Position numbers and translations under genes: made by a program
Notes under the pieces: generated by a model
The model's input: only the letters and a program-made list of their open reading frames with translations
Databases searched by the model: none
Told to the model about the DNA's origin: nothing
Shown here: piece by piece, positions 50,101 through 59,826 of the stretch
How positions within the stretch are numbered: position 1 is the first letter of the stretch
Layout of the letters: each line of letters starts with the position of its first letter
NCBI GenBank assembly: GCA_017651625.1
Contig: JAGCCP010000018.1
Span: 1-64,000 of the forward strand
DNA length: 64,000 bases
Origin: Candidatus Ruminimicrobiellum bubulum
GTDB lineage: Bacteria; Elusimicrobiota; Endomicrobiia; Endomicrobiales; Endomicrobiaceae
Reading direction: 5' to 3'

Positions 50101-53072
50101 TAAATGTAAGTTCTGAACAAACGTTAAATATTGATGGTATAAATGAGATATCAGGTTTTACAAATGAAAATAATGGCGGATTTTTATATAACAATGAAGG
50201 AAACATAAATGCGGGAAACGGCACTTCTTTTTCTTCAAACAGTGCCGATAACGGCGGAGCAGTTTATAATTCGTTGGGAATATTAACAATAAGTGATAAT
50301 GCAAGTTTTATCAACAATGTTGCAACATCGCAAGGTGGAGCAATTTATAATAACGAAGGAACAATAAATTTGATAACAAATACGGGAAATGTAGTGTTTA
50401 CAGGAAATACCGCAAACGGAATATCAAATGCCATACATGATAATAACGGAACAATGAATTTGTGGGCAAGCGAAAATGCAAGTATAATTTTTAACGATAG
50501 ATTAACATCCGAAGACAGTTCAAGTGTAATGAACATAAATATTACAACTTCAACGATGCTTACGAAAGGGCAAGTAATATTAAATGAAGATATGAGCGGC
50601 TATACCGGAACCGTTAATGTATATGGCGGGGAACTTTTATTGCAAGCAAAAACGGAAGACGGTTCAAATATTAACACAAACAAATTATTCAGCAGAACAA
50701 TGAATATAAATGATGGAACATTAAATGTGTTAAACAACGCAATAGATAATATTGTAGTATCGACATTAAATGTAACTGGAAATGTAAATTTAAAATTTGA
50801 TGCGGACTTAAGTACAAATGCAAGTGATAATTTTACGGTTACAAATGTTACCGGAGCATTTAACTTAACGGCAATAAACTTATTGGGAGTTAATGAAGAT
50901 ATCGGTCAAATAACGGTGTTTAATAGTGAAAATGCACCTGAATTAAATATATTGACTACCGGAGGTTATAAAGGATACGAATATACATTTACGAACAGTG
51001 ATGTTGCAGGTGTTTTAAATTATGAGAAGACCGGACTTATTGCAAAAACATTTAAAGAATACGTTAATGCACTAGAACCGGAAATAAGAAGTTATTCGTT
51101 GTCGGAAGACGAGATTGTAACCGAAAGTTTGAACTCTTTAGGGGGTGAAGAATTAACTATATTCGGTAACGGTTACGATATTACTTCTTCGTATTATTGG
51201 GGTATATCTGTTGACGAAGATAAAACATTGAACGTAGAAAATGTAAATAATTATAGTGGCTTTTCATATGGCGCAATAAGTAATTATGGAACATTAAATA
51301 TATCCGGAACAAACTTTTCAAATAATAGCCAACAAGATATATACAATGAAGGTAATTTGTTTCTTTCCGGAACGGCAAGCACTTTTGAAACAGGAATTTA
51401 TGGCTACTATGGTAGCGCAACAACTACAATAGACGGAGTAGATATAGATTTGGGAGATACGGCATTCATACGTCAACAATCAATAATAATAAACGATGAT
51501 GCAAGTTTAACGGCAAATGCAAGCAATGTTTCAGGAAATATATCAAATAGCGGGACATTAATATTTAATGACGGAACAAATGAAAGTCAAATAAGCGGAA
51601 CGGGACAACTGTATATGAACGGTGAGTTAGTAAACACCGGTGCAATAGAACAAGATATTGTTGCAATAAATGGTTCATTGGAAAATAAATCAACAATAGC
51701 TGCAACCGATATGTATATAGACGGAACATTTAAAATCGGTAAGAACGGAAGTTTTTATAGCGCAACAAATTCAACAATAACCGACGGTTCTTTTATAGAT
51801 TTACAAAACAATAAAATACAGAGTCATAATTTTGGAAAATTAACTATAAGTTCGGGAAAGATAGATTTGTCTGTAGAAGCAGATTTAGAAAAAGCAAGAA
51901 TGGACAGAATTTCAGCGGATTCCGATTCCGAAATAAATGGAACAATAAATATAAAATCGATAAATGTATTAAGAGATAGTAAAGATATTACCGAAATATT
52001 ACTTACAAATTCGGAAGTATTAAAAGACAAAATAACGACATCCGGGACGGCAAGTTCAAAACTATACAAATATGAAGTTTCTTATGATAACGGATATTTG
52101 AGGTTTATAAATGGTAATAATCCGTTAGTAAATCCTGCAGTAGTTGAACAAGCGGTAGCAAGCTATGTGGGCGGATTTGCGGCACAGAATGTAATATTGG
52201 GACAAGTCTTTACAAGTTTGGATACGGAAATAAGCGATAGATTAGAGGCTAATAGGGATATTAAACCTTCAAATATGTATGCAGCAACCGAAGCCCAAAT
52301 ATTCGGAACTGATAATATTATAGAAAGAGGGTTATGGTTAAGACCGTTTGTATTACAAGATAGTGTAAAAATTGGAGTTTATGATGTGGATAACAGTTTG
52401 TACGGAACATTAGCTGGAGTAGATTTACCTGTAAGAGAAGATACGACAGTGTCTGTTTATTTGGGATATGCGGGAAGTACACAAAAATATGATGAAGTTA
52501 AGATGAGTCAAACGGGATATGTTGTAGGTGCAACGGGAATGTTTGTAAAAGATGAATGGTATTTAGGCTTAACGGCAAATATGATATTTAATAAAGCATC
52601 GGCGGATACAGATAACGGAACAGATGAGTTTGATATGAATATGTTTTCGATCGGTGCAAAAGCCGGGTACATTATTGGTATGGGAGACAGTTGGATATTG
52701 GAACCAAATTTAATGTTAATGTACGGAACAGCAAACGCTCAGGAATATGAAACAAGTATGGGGGCAAAAATAGATAGTCAAAGTGTAAGCAATATAGTAG
52801 TAGAACCGCAAGTAAAAGCAAAGTTACAATTAGAAAACGGATGGCAACCATACGGACTTGTAGGATATGTAGCAAACATGAACGATAAGGCAAAAGTTGT
52901 AGCAGATGCGATGGAATTTGAGTTAGATAAAGTAGATGGATATGTCGAATATGGTATCGGAGTAAATAAAGAGTTTGAATTTACACCATGGAGCTGTTAC
53001 GGACAGATAACAGGTATGAGTGGCGGAAGATCCGGATTTGCCGGCAATTTCGGAGTTAAATACCGTTTCTAA
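47166..53072 (+). CDS. Giant Pmp-like autotransporter (tandem paralogue 2)
   Basis: 1968 residues from the ATG at 47166, chosen because GAGGG lies 5 bases upstream; the in-frame TTG 33 bases earlier would put 11 polar residues before the signal peptide. Signal peptide ends TSVFA-T. The passenger has ten near-identical YISSN/GGAIYN units (from 47562), further FxxN/GGAI repeats, then two large modules with NLWA, IIFNDR and LTIFGNGY like those of its neighbours. The barrel (ERGLWLRPFVLQD to VKYRF) is close to identical in stretches to that of the next gene. It is the longest protein in the window. Confidence 0.88.
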   Translation: MINIKDLKITLLSVLAVTLLGTTSVFATQHYQITTSSSIVDENYSDYSQSGSGETAYGGVFYIGNNGDLTLENVGFYNDYSTRGGAVYIYNSSGSLNLTDIIFDSNSATNGGAIYNQGGTVTISKNGLFNENTSSASGGAIYNTGNTSQLYISSNIAFFGNKASTSGGAVYNYNNGQVYISSNIVFSENTAKNGGAIYNTSGKVYISSNVAFSSNTSSSYGGAIYNNGQAYISSGVAFFSNTSSGYGGAVYNSSQVYISSNISFSENKSSSYGGAIYNTSGQVYISSSVDFSSNTSSNYGGAIYNYNNGQVYISSNVTFSENKSSSYGGAIYNTGSTSKIDISSDVTFSENTAKYGGAIYNTSGQVYISSNIAFSGNTASSYGGAIYNYNNSQVYISSNVVFSGNKAINSGQGGAIYNLGTMRIDNVIFSSNSATYGGAIYNAKTSTITNTTFSDNSASYGGALYGSQITLGEGVVFTGNRTTSSGGGAIYSTGSLYVSSGTIFTENQAVNSNAGNGGAIYSSGKVEMGDGVIFSSNSAKGSNSNTGFGGAIYMSNNSNNVTIGDNAVFDSNYAYSRGGAVYVYSRGTLNIGDNATFSNNSSSAGGVLYSGGETTIGANAIFSSNTGSSTGGAIYVNTGGVTIKENATFESNSTTNSGGAIYNGTSLTIENGAKFISNTASAIYYYSAGGGAIQNSGTLNLIANTYNVEFTGNKAKGISNAINNSGTANLWASDTADIIFNDRITGTGSGTININSSTDTLTANGRIILNEDMSGFTGTTNIYGGEVEFKSKKGNNSKINTYKFVKGTVNLSSGTLNIMNNAIDNIALTTFTVTQANLKFDADLSNNTSDNFTITNTITEGELNLTGINLLGCKNDVETGTITLFKNSNSPTLNVLTTASCGGNIYTFTTGATSGTLNYIISGYKPFKEYVNDTETEIRSYSFGTSGENVSEGLGDLGGTQFTIFGNGYNLVANSVTGINVSSEQTLNIDGINEISGFTNENNGGFLYNNEGNINAGNGTSFSSNSADNGGAVYNSLGILTISDNASFINNVATSQGGAIYNNEGTINLITNTGNVVFTGNTANGISNAIHDNNGTMNLWASENASIIFNDRLTSEDSSSVMNINITTSTMLTKGQVILNEDMSGYTGTVNVYGGELLLQAKTEDGSNINTNKLFSRTMNINDGTLNVLNNAIDNIVVSTLNVTGNVNLKFDADLSTNASDNFTVTNVTGAFNLTAINLLGVNEDIGQITVFNSENAPELNILTTGGYKGYEYTFTNSDVAGVLNYEKTGLIAKTFKEYVNALEPEIRSYSLSEDEIVTESLNSLGGEELTIFGNGYDITSSYYWGISVDEDKTLNVENVNNYSGFSYGAISNYGTLNISGTNFSNNSQQDIYNEGNLFLSGTASTFETGIYGYYGSATTTIDGVDIDLGDTAFIRQQSIIINDDASLTANASNVSGNISNSGTLIFNDGTNESQISGTGQLYMNGELVNTGAIEQDIVAINGSLENKSTIAATDMYIDGTFKIGKNGSFYSATNSTITDGSFIDLQNNKIQSHNFGKLTISSGKIDLSVEADLEKARMDRISADSDSEINGTINIKSINVLRDSKDITEILLTNSEVLKDKITTSGTASSKLYKYEVSYDNGYLRFINGNNPLVNPAVVEQAVASYVGGFAAQNVILGQVFTSLDTEISDRLEANRDIKPSNMYAATEAQIFGTDNIIERGLWLRPFVLQDSVKIGVYDVDNSLYGTLAGVDLPVREDTTVSVYLGYAGSTQKYDEVKMSQTGYVVGATGMFVKDEWYLGLTANMIFNKASADTDNGTDEFDMNMFSIGAKAGYIIGMGDSWILEPNLMLMYGTANAQEYETSMGAKIDSQSVSNIVVEPQVKAKLQLENGWQPYGLVGYVANMNDKAKVVADAMEFELDKVDGYVEYGIGVNKEFEFTPWSCYGQITGMSGGRSGFAGNFGVKYRF
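47562..48380 (+). repeat. Coding tandem repeats of 72-87 bp in autotransporter 2
   Basis: Ten units encoding (T/K)xSSxYGGA(I/V)YN...QVYISSNxxFSxN, 24-29 residues each, with long stretches of near-identical DNA (for example TATATAAGTTC in nearly all units). The array is a likely site of slippage or unequal exchange, which would change passenger length in frame. Confidence 0.88.
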
Positions 53073-53190
53073 TACAGGTTATTATTTTTAGTTTGCCATT
53101 GTGAGTAAAGTGTAACAATTCGGACTTTGCTGTTTTGTCGTTAATATAAATTGCTGTTTGAAATATAACTATCAAAATAATACGGTAACT
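53073..53190. other. Intergenic spacer with duplicated leader
   Basis: A degenerate REP-like piece (GCCATTGTGAGTAAAGTG) is followed by about 60 bases nearly identical to the spacer before the previous gene (AATTGCTGTTTGAAATATAA...). The SD has changed from GAGGGTAACT to TACGGTAACT, which may lower translation of the third paralogue. Confidence 0.75.
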
Positions 53191-56100
53191 ATGATTAATA
53201 TCAAAAATTTAAAATTTACTTTATTGTCGATATTGACAATAACATTGTTAAGTATAACATCTGTTTTTGCAACCGAACATTACGAAATTACAACAAGCAG
53301 TTCCATTGCGGATGAAACTTATTCGGACTATTCTCAAGGCGGGAATGGTTACGGCGGAGTATTTTATGTCGGTAATAACGGGAACTTAATGTTAGATAAT
53401 GTGGGTTTTTATAATAATTCTGCCACTATAGGCGGTGCTATTTATTTTAGTAATAGAAATGGGAATTTAACGTTGACTGATGTAACTTTTACAAGTAATA
53501 CAAGTAAATTTGGCGGCGCAATTTACAATACAGGTACACTAAATATAAGTTCAAATGTATTCTTTTCAGGAAATAAAGCATACGGAGATGATGGACAAGG
53601 CGGAGCTATTTATAATGTTGGAACAATGACAACAGACAATGTTGTTTTCAGTAGTAATTCGGCGATTCGTGGAGGTGCTATTTATAATGTTAGAAATTCA
53701 ACCATAACAAACGCGATCTTTAGTAATAATCATGCATCGTACGGAGGAGCTATATACGGCACTTCCAATAGTAAAATAGAAATAGGTGACGGTGTGATAT
53801 TCAGTTCCAATTCTGCCAGCGGTTCAGATTCAAGAACAGGGCACGGTGGGGCAATATACACCGCTTCTTACAATCCCATTAGTGTAACAATAGGAGATGA
53901 TGTAATATTTGATTCCAACTATGCGAGTTACAGAGGAGGGGCACTTTTTATTGGTGCTGAAACAAATTGGAATATCGGGAACAATGTAAAGTTTACATCC
54001 AATAAATCCGGTTCGGGCGGAGTATTATATAACAGTGGCGGAAATATAACAATCGGTACGAATGCCTTATTTGAATCTAATGAAACAACGACCGGAATTC
54101 TAAGTAATAACGGCGGCTCAATAACGATAAAAGGGAATGCATTATTTAAATCTAATACTGCATCAAATACCGGTGCCATAGCATATAATATGGGTATGTT
54201 GACCATAGAAGATGGAGCAAGGTTCATTTCAAATGTTGCAACACAATATGCATCCGGCGGAGGTGCTCTATACAATTCAGGGACATTAAATTTAATTGCA
54301 AATACAAATAATGTTGAATTCACCGGAAACAAAAACGGTTATTCTTCTAACGCAGTAAGAAATGATAAAACGATGAATTTATGGGCAAGTGATGCAGCTG
54401 ACATAATTTTTAACGATAGAATAACCGGAAATAACGGAACAATCAACATAAATAGTTCAACAGATACATTGACGGCAAACGGCAGAATAATATTAAACGA
54501 ATATATGAGCGGATTTACCGGAACTACTAATATATATGGCGGTGAATTAGAGTTTCGATCAACGAAACAAAACAATTCCAATGTTAATACATACAAGTTT
54601 TTTGAGGGAACATTAAACATATCGAGCGGAACATTAAACATAATGAACAATGCAATAGATAATATAGCTCTGACAATATTTACATTAACTGAAAATGCAA
54701 ATTTAAAATTTGATGCCGATTTAAGTAACAATACGAGCGATAATTTTACGATAACCAATACCATAACCGAAGGTAAACTGAATTTAACGGGAATAAATCT
54801 TTTGGGATGTAGTAAAGATGTAGAAGAAGGAACAATAACATTATTTAAAAATGAAAATTCTCCGATTTTAAATGTATTAACAACTGCAAATTGCGGTGGT
54901 AACATATATACTTTTACAACCGGTGATATTGCCGGAACTTTGAATTATGCAGTGGTAGATTATAAAACGTTCAAAGAATTTGTAAACGATACGGAAAATG
55001 AAATAAAGTCATATTCTTTTGGTGTGGGTGGTGAAACGGTAACCGAAGGTTTGGGTGATTTGGGCGGAATACAGTTTACAATATTCGGTAATGGATATGA
55101 TTTGATAGCAAGTTCCGCAACGGGAATAAATATGAGTTCGGGACAAACATTAAACATTGATAATATAAGAGATATATCTGGATTTAAAAATGAAGGTAAT
55201 GGCGGATTTCTATACAGTGACGAAGGAAATATCAATGTATGGAACAGAACATCTTTTTCTTCAAATAAAGCCGATAACGGCGGAGCAATTTATAATTCGT
55301 TAGGAATATTAAGAATAAATGATAACACAAACTTTGTTGATAATATAGTTACATCTAACGGCGGTGCTATCTATAATAACGAAGGAACAATAGATTTAAT
55401 AGCAAATGCAGGGAATATTGTGTTTGAGGGAAACACGGCAAACGGAATATCAAACGCAATTCATGATAATAACGGCATAATGAATTTATGGACAAGTGAA
55501 AATGCAAGTATAATTTTTAACGACAGATTAACATCCGAAGACAGTTCAAGCATAATGAATATAAATACTGCAACTACAACGGTAATAACAAAAGGCCAAG
55601 TAATATTAAATGAGGATATGAGCGGATATACCGGGACAGTAAACTTATCTGGCGGAGAACTTTTGTTACAATCTCAAGTAGAAGAAGATTCAGATATAAA
55701 TACAAACAAACTTTTCAGCGGAACAATAAATATAAACGATGGAACATTAAACATATTGAACAATGCAATAGATAATGTTGTAGTATCAACATTAAATGCA
55801 ACAGAGAATGCAAATTTAAAATTTGACGTGGATTTAAGCAACAATACAAGTGATAATTTTACGGTTACAAACGTTATGGGAACAATAAATTTAACAGCAA
55901 TAAACTTGTTGGGAGTTGATGAAGATAGCGGTCAAATAACTTTGTTTAAAAATGAAAATTCTCCCGAGTTAAATATTTTAACTACCGGAGCTTACAAAGG
56001 ATACGAATATACTTTCACAAACAGCGATGTTGCGGGTGTTTTAAATTATGAAAAAACGGGCCTTGTTGCAAAAACATTTAAAGAATATGTTAATGCCGAA

Positions 56101-58092
56101 GAACCTGAAACGAGAAGTTATTCCTTATCGGGAGATGAAATATTAACTACCCATTTGTTCAATTTAGGCGGAGAACAATTAACAATATTCGGCAATGGTT
56201 ATGATATCATTTCAGATTATTATAATGGAATATACGTTGCTGAAGGAAAAACATTGAATGTTGAAAATGTAAATAATTATAGCGGTTTTTCAAGCGGCTA
56301 CGGAGCAATAAGAAATGAAGGAATATTAAACATTTCGGGAACAAATTTTTCGAATAACGGTGGTCAAGATATAATAAATAACGGTGATTTAATTCTTTTC
56401 GGTAATACAAGCAGTTTTGAGGTCGGAATTATAAGTTATGGCGGCGGAACAACCACAATCGATGGAGCAGATATAAATTTGGGAGATACGGCAGTCATAC
56501 AACAAGACTCAATAATAATAATCAATGGTGGAAGTTTAACGGCAAATGCAAACAATCTTAAAGGCAATATAACAAATGACGGGACATTGATATTTACTAC
56601 CGGAACAAACGGTAATGATATAAACGGAGAAGGAATTTTGGAAATAATCGGTAATGTATCGAATAATAAAAATACGATACAGAACATAATAACAGTAGAT
56701 GGCTCGTTACAGAATAATTCAGTAATGACTGCGAACGATGTTTATATAAACGGAATATTCAAGGTGGGAGCAAATGGAAATTTTTATAATGCAACAAATT
56801 CAATAATAAGTGACGGCTCTTTTATAGATTTACAAAATAGTAGAATACAAAACCATAATTTCGGAAAATTAACTATAAGTTCAGGAAAGATAGACTTGTC
56901 CATAGAAGCAGATTTAGAAAAAGCAAGAATGGATAGAATTTCAGCGGATTCCGATTCCGAAATAAATGGAACAATAAATATAAAAACAATAAACATATTA
57001 AAAGATAATAAAGATATTGCCGAAATATTGCTTACAGATTCCGATGTGTTAAAAAATAAAATAACGACACCAGGAACGGCAAGATCCAGGTTATATAAAT
57101 ATAAAATTTCCTATGATGATGGATATTTAATATTTGCAAATGCTAATGATCCGTTAGTAAATCCGACAGTAGTTGAACAAGCGGTAGCGAGTTATGCAGG
57201 CGGAGCTGCCGTGCAATCTGTGGTATTTGAGCAAGCTTTTATGAGTTTGGATATGGAAGTGTTAAATACTAAAAAAAGTAAAACAAACTCTAATTTGCAG
57301 GCATCGGCAGGGGAACAAATATTCGTATCCGAAAAGCCTATAGAAAGAAGTTTATGGTTAAGACCATTTGTGTTACAAGATGCTGTTAAAATAGGAGTTT
57401 ATGATGTGGATAATAGTTTATATGGAACATTAGCCGGAATAGATTTGCCTATCTTGGATAACATAATGACATCACTCTATTTAGGATACGTTGGAAGTAC
57501 ACAAAAATATGATGAAATTAAGATGAATCAAACGGGATATGTTGTAGGTACAACCGGGATGTTAGTAAAAGAAAAATATTATGTAGGATTGACGGCAAAT
57601 GTGATATTTAATAAAGCATCTGCAGATACGGATGACGGAACCGATGAATTTGATATGAGCATGTTTTCTGTCGGAGCAAAAACAGGATACCTTTTTGATG
57701 TAGGTAAAAATTGGATATTGGAACCGAATTTGATGTTAATGTACGGAACAGCAAATGCTCAGGAATACGAAACAAGTATGGGGGCAAAAATAGATAGTCA
57801 AAGTGTAAGTAATATAGTAGTGGAACCGCAAGTAAAAGCAAAGTTACAATTAGAAAACGGATGGCAACCATATGGGCTTGTAGGATATGCGGCTAATATG
57901 AATGATAATACAAAAGTTATAGCCGATTCATTGGATTTTGAGATAGATAAAGTAGACGGATATATAGAATATGGTATCGGAGTAAACAAAGATTTTGAGC
58001 GTACACCATGGAGTTGTTACGGACAGCTAACCGGTAGAAGCGGCGGAAGATCCGGATTTGCCGGCAACTTTGGAGTTAAATATCGTTTCTAA
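53191..58092 (+). CDS. Giant Pmp-like autotransporter (tandem paralogue 3)
   Basis: 1633 residues from the ATG at 53191, placed by homology to the upstream paralogue (MINIK start, signal peptide ending SVFA-T). FxxN/GGAI passenger without the ten-unit YISSN array, two NLWA/IIFNDR/LTIFGNGY modules, and a C-terminal barrel (ERSLWLRPFVLQD to VKYRF). The stretch LEPNLMLMYGTANAQEYETS is identical to paralogue 2, at nearly identical DNA. The SD is weak (TACGGTAACT). It arose by tandem duplication of paralogue 2, then the passengers diverged; or they are homogenised by gene conversion. Confidence 0.87.
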   Translation: MINIKNLKFTLLSILTITLLSITSVFATEHYEITTSSSIADETYSDYSQGGNGYGGVFYVGNNGNLMLDNVGFYNNSATIGGAIYFSNRNGNLTLTDVTFTSNTSKFGGAIYNTGTLNISSNVFFSGNKAYGDDGQGGAIYNVGTMTTDNVVFSSNSAIRGGAIYNVRNSTITNAIFSNNHASYGGAIYGTSNSKIEIGDGVIFSSNSASGSDSRTGHGGAIYTASYNPISVTIGDDVIFDSNYASYRGGALFIGAETNWNIGNNVKFTSNKSGSGGVLYNSGGNITIGTNALFESNETTTGILSNNGGSITIKGNALFKSNTASNTGAIAYNMGMLTIEDGARFISNVATQYASGGGALYNSGTLNLIANTNNVEFTGNKNGYSSNAVRNDKTMNLWASDAADIIFNDRITGNNGTININSSTDTLTANGRIILNEYMSGFTGTTNIYGGELEFRSTKQNNSNVNTYKFFEGTLNISSGTLNIMNNAIDNIALTIFTLTENANLKFDADLSNNTSDNFTITNTITEGKLNLTGINLLGCSKDVEEGTITLFKNENSPILNVLTTANCGGNIYTFTTGDIAGTLNYAVVDYKTFKEFVNDTENEIKSYSFGVGGETVTEGLGDLGGIQFTIFGNGYDLIASSATGINMSSGQTLNIDNIRDISGFKNEGNGGFLYSDEGNINVWNRTSFSSNKADNGGAIYNSLGILRINDNTNFVDNIVTSNGGAIYNNEGTIDLIANAGNIVFEGNTANGISNAIHDNNGIMNLWTSENASIIFNDRLTSEDSSSIMNINTATTTVITKGQVILNEDMSGYTGTVNLSGGELLLQSQVEEDSDINTNKLFSGTININDGTLNILNNAIDNVVVSTLNATENANLKFDVDLSNNTSDNFTVTNVMGTINLTAINLLGVDEDSGQITLFKNENSPELNILTTGAYKGYEYTFTNSDVAGVLNYEKTGLVAKTFKEYVNAEEPETRSYSLSGDEILTTHLFNLGGEQLTIFGNGYDIISDYYNGIYVAEGKTLNVENVNNYSGFSSGYGAIRNEGILNISGTNFSNNGGQDIINNGDLILFGNTSSFEVGIISYGGGTTTIDGADINLGDTAVIQQDSIIIINGGSLTANANNLKGNITNDGTLIFTTGTNGNDINGEGILEIIGNVSNNKNTIQNIITVDGSLQNNSVMTANDVYINGIFKVGANGNFYNATNSIISDGSFIDLQNSRIQNHNFGKLTISSGKIDLSIEADLEKARMDRISADSDSEINGTINIKTINILKDNKDIAEILLTDSDVLKNKITTPGTARSRLYKYKISYDDGYLIFANANDPLVNPTVVEQAVASYAGGAAVQSVVFEQAFMSLDMEVLNTKKSKTNSNLQASAGEQIFVSEKPIERSLWLRPFVLQDAVKIGVYDVDNSLYGTLAGIDLPILDNIMTSLYLGYVGSTQKYDEIKMNQTGYVVGTTGMLVKEKYYVGLTANVIFNKASADTDDGTDEFDMSMFSVGAKTGYLFDVGKNWILEPNLMLMYGTANAQEYETSMGAKIDSQSVSNIVVEPQVKAKLQLENGWQPYGLVGYAANMNDNTKVIADSLDFEIDKVDGYIEYGIGVNKDFERTPWSCYGQLTGRSGGRSGFAGNFGVKYRF

Positions 58093-58143
58093 TTGCCGTA
58101 ATAAAAATGTATAATTAAGGAAATAATTCTAAGGGAATACAAA

Positions 58144-59784
58144 ATGTTAAAATTTAGTTTTGAAGAACAATTAAAGAATACAATAAACAATTTTGCAAAA
58201 TCTAAAGGGGTAGAAGAATCGATTTCTTTTGTAGTGGAAATTCCTCCTAAAAATATTAATGCGGATTTAGCCTTAAATGCCGCGATGATAATTGCAAAAA
58301 AAGTAAGAACAAATCCGAGAATCATAGCAACCGAACTTATAGAAATAATTTCTAAAGAGTTCTCCGATACAATAAAATCTGCCGAAATCGCGGGTGCGGG
58401 TTTTATTAATTTACATTTTACCGATGAATTTTTACAGCAAGAGCTAAATAAAATATTATCTAAAAAACAAGATTACGCAAAACAAGAAAATATAAAGAAA
58501 GATAAAATTATGGTGGAATTTGTTTCCGCTAACCCTACAGGCCCTTTACACATAGGGCATGGCAGAGGTGCTGCGATAGGCGATTCTCTTTCAAGAATAT
58601 TAAAACATTTGGGATATAACGTTGTTAAAGAATATTATCTTAACGATGTAGGTAACCAAATGAATGTTTTGGGAGAATCCACTAAAACAAGATACAGACA
58701 ACTTAAAGGTGAAGATATTCCTTTTTTGGAAGACGGATATAAGGGCGACTATATAAAAGATATTGCACAAGATTTAATAAACGAAGGTAAAAAGTTTGAA
58801 GAAATAGATTTTAAAAAAGAGTCTCATACAAGAATTTTGGAAACAATAAAAAAAGATTTGGAACAATTCAGAGTAAGTTTTGACAGTTGGTTTTCCGAAT
58901 CTAAAATTGCTTTCGATAAAGACGAAAACGGTAACACTCAAGTAGATAACGTTTGCAAATATTTAAAAGAAAAAGAGTTTGCTTTTGAACAAGATGGTGC
59001 TTTATGGTTGAAATCTACTTTGTATGGAGACGATAAAGACAGAGTTTTGAGAAGAACAGACGGCAGATACACATACTTGGCTTCCGATGTTGCATATCAT
59101 AAAAATAAATACGAAAGAGATTTTGCTCAGGTTATAAATTTGTGGGGAGCAGATCATCACGGATACGTTGCAAGAATTATGGCAGCAATTCAAATGCTAG
59201 GACAAAAGAAAGAAGCATTAAAAGTTATACTTTATCAATTGGTAAGTCTTGTTAGAAACGGACAACCTGTTGCAATGTCTACAAGAAGCGGTGAATTTAT
59301 AACACTTAAAGATGTGTTAGATGAAGTGGGAACAGATGCTTGCAGATTCTTTTTCTTGTTAAGAGCACCGGATTCACAACTTGAATTTGATTTGGAACTT
59401 GCAAAAAAACAGTCGAGTGAAAATCCGGTATTTTATGTTCAGTATGTTAATGCAAGATGTCAATCTATTTTAAAAGAGTATAAAGAAGATACTTCTAATG
59501 CTAATTTAAGTTTATTAAGTACAAAAGAAGAAAGAGATTTAATAAAGAAATTAATATCTTTTGAAGATACGTTGCTTATATGCGACAAAACAAAAAGTCC
59601 GCACCATTTAACTACGTACTTAATAGAAACAGCAGATATTTATCACAGATTCTATGAAAAGTGCAGAGTGTTGGGTGAAGATAAAGAACTTGAAAAAGCA
59701 AGAATACAGTTATTAAAATCTGTATCCGTTATAATAAAAGCAGGTCTTGATTTGCTTGGTGTATCATCACCGGATAAAATGTAA
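58144..59784 (+). CDS. argS: Arginyl-tRNA synthetase
   Basis: 546 residues. N-terminal Arg-tRNA synthetase domain (1-110), HIGH motif in NPTGPLHIGHGRG (near 135-147), LWGADHHGYVARI, a KMSKS replacement MSTRSGEF (near 380-387), typical of ArgS, and a C-terminal DALR anticodon-binding domain ending LDLLGVSSPDKM. The ATG follows AAGGGAATAC. No T-box or other leader structure is apparent. Confidence 0.96.
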   Translation: MLKFSFEEQLKNTINNFAKSKGVEESISFVVEIPPKNINADLALNAAMIIAKKVRTNPRIIATELIEIISKEFSDTIKSAEIAGAGFINLHFTDEFLQQELNKILSKKQDYAKQENIKKDKIMVEFVSANPTGPLHIGHGRGAAIGDSLSRILKHLGYNVVKEYYLNDVGNQMNVLGESTKTRYRQLKGEDIPFLEDGYKGDYIKDIAQDLINEGKKFEEIDFKKESHTRILETIKKDLEQFRVSFDSWFSESKIAFDKDENGNTQVDNVCKYLKEKEFAFEQDGALWLKSTLYGDDKDRVLRRTDGRYTYLASDVAYHKNKYERDFAQVINLWGADHHGYVARIMAAIQMLGQKKEALKVILYQLVSLVRNGQPVAMSTRSGEFITLKDVLDEVGTDACRFFFLLRAPDSQLEFDLELAKKQSSENPVFYVQYVNARCQSILKEYKEDTSNANLSLLSTKEERDLIKKLISFEDTLLICDKTKSPHHLTTYLIETADIYHRFYEKCRVLGEDKELEKARIQLLKSVSVIIKAGLDLLGVSSPDKM

Positions 59785-59826
59785 TATGGTAATTTATAAT
59801 TAATGACAAACGGCAGAGGGGAAAAT

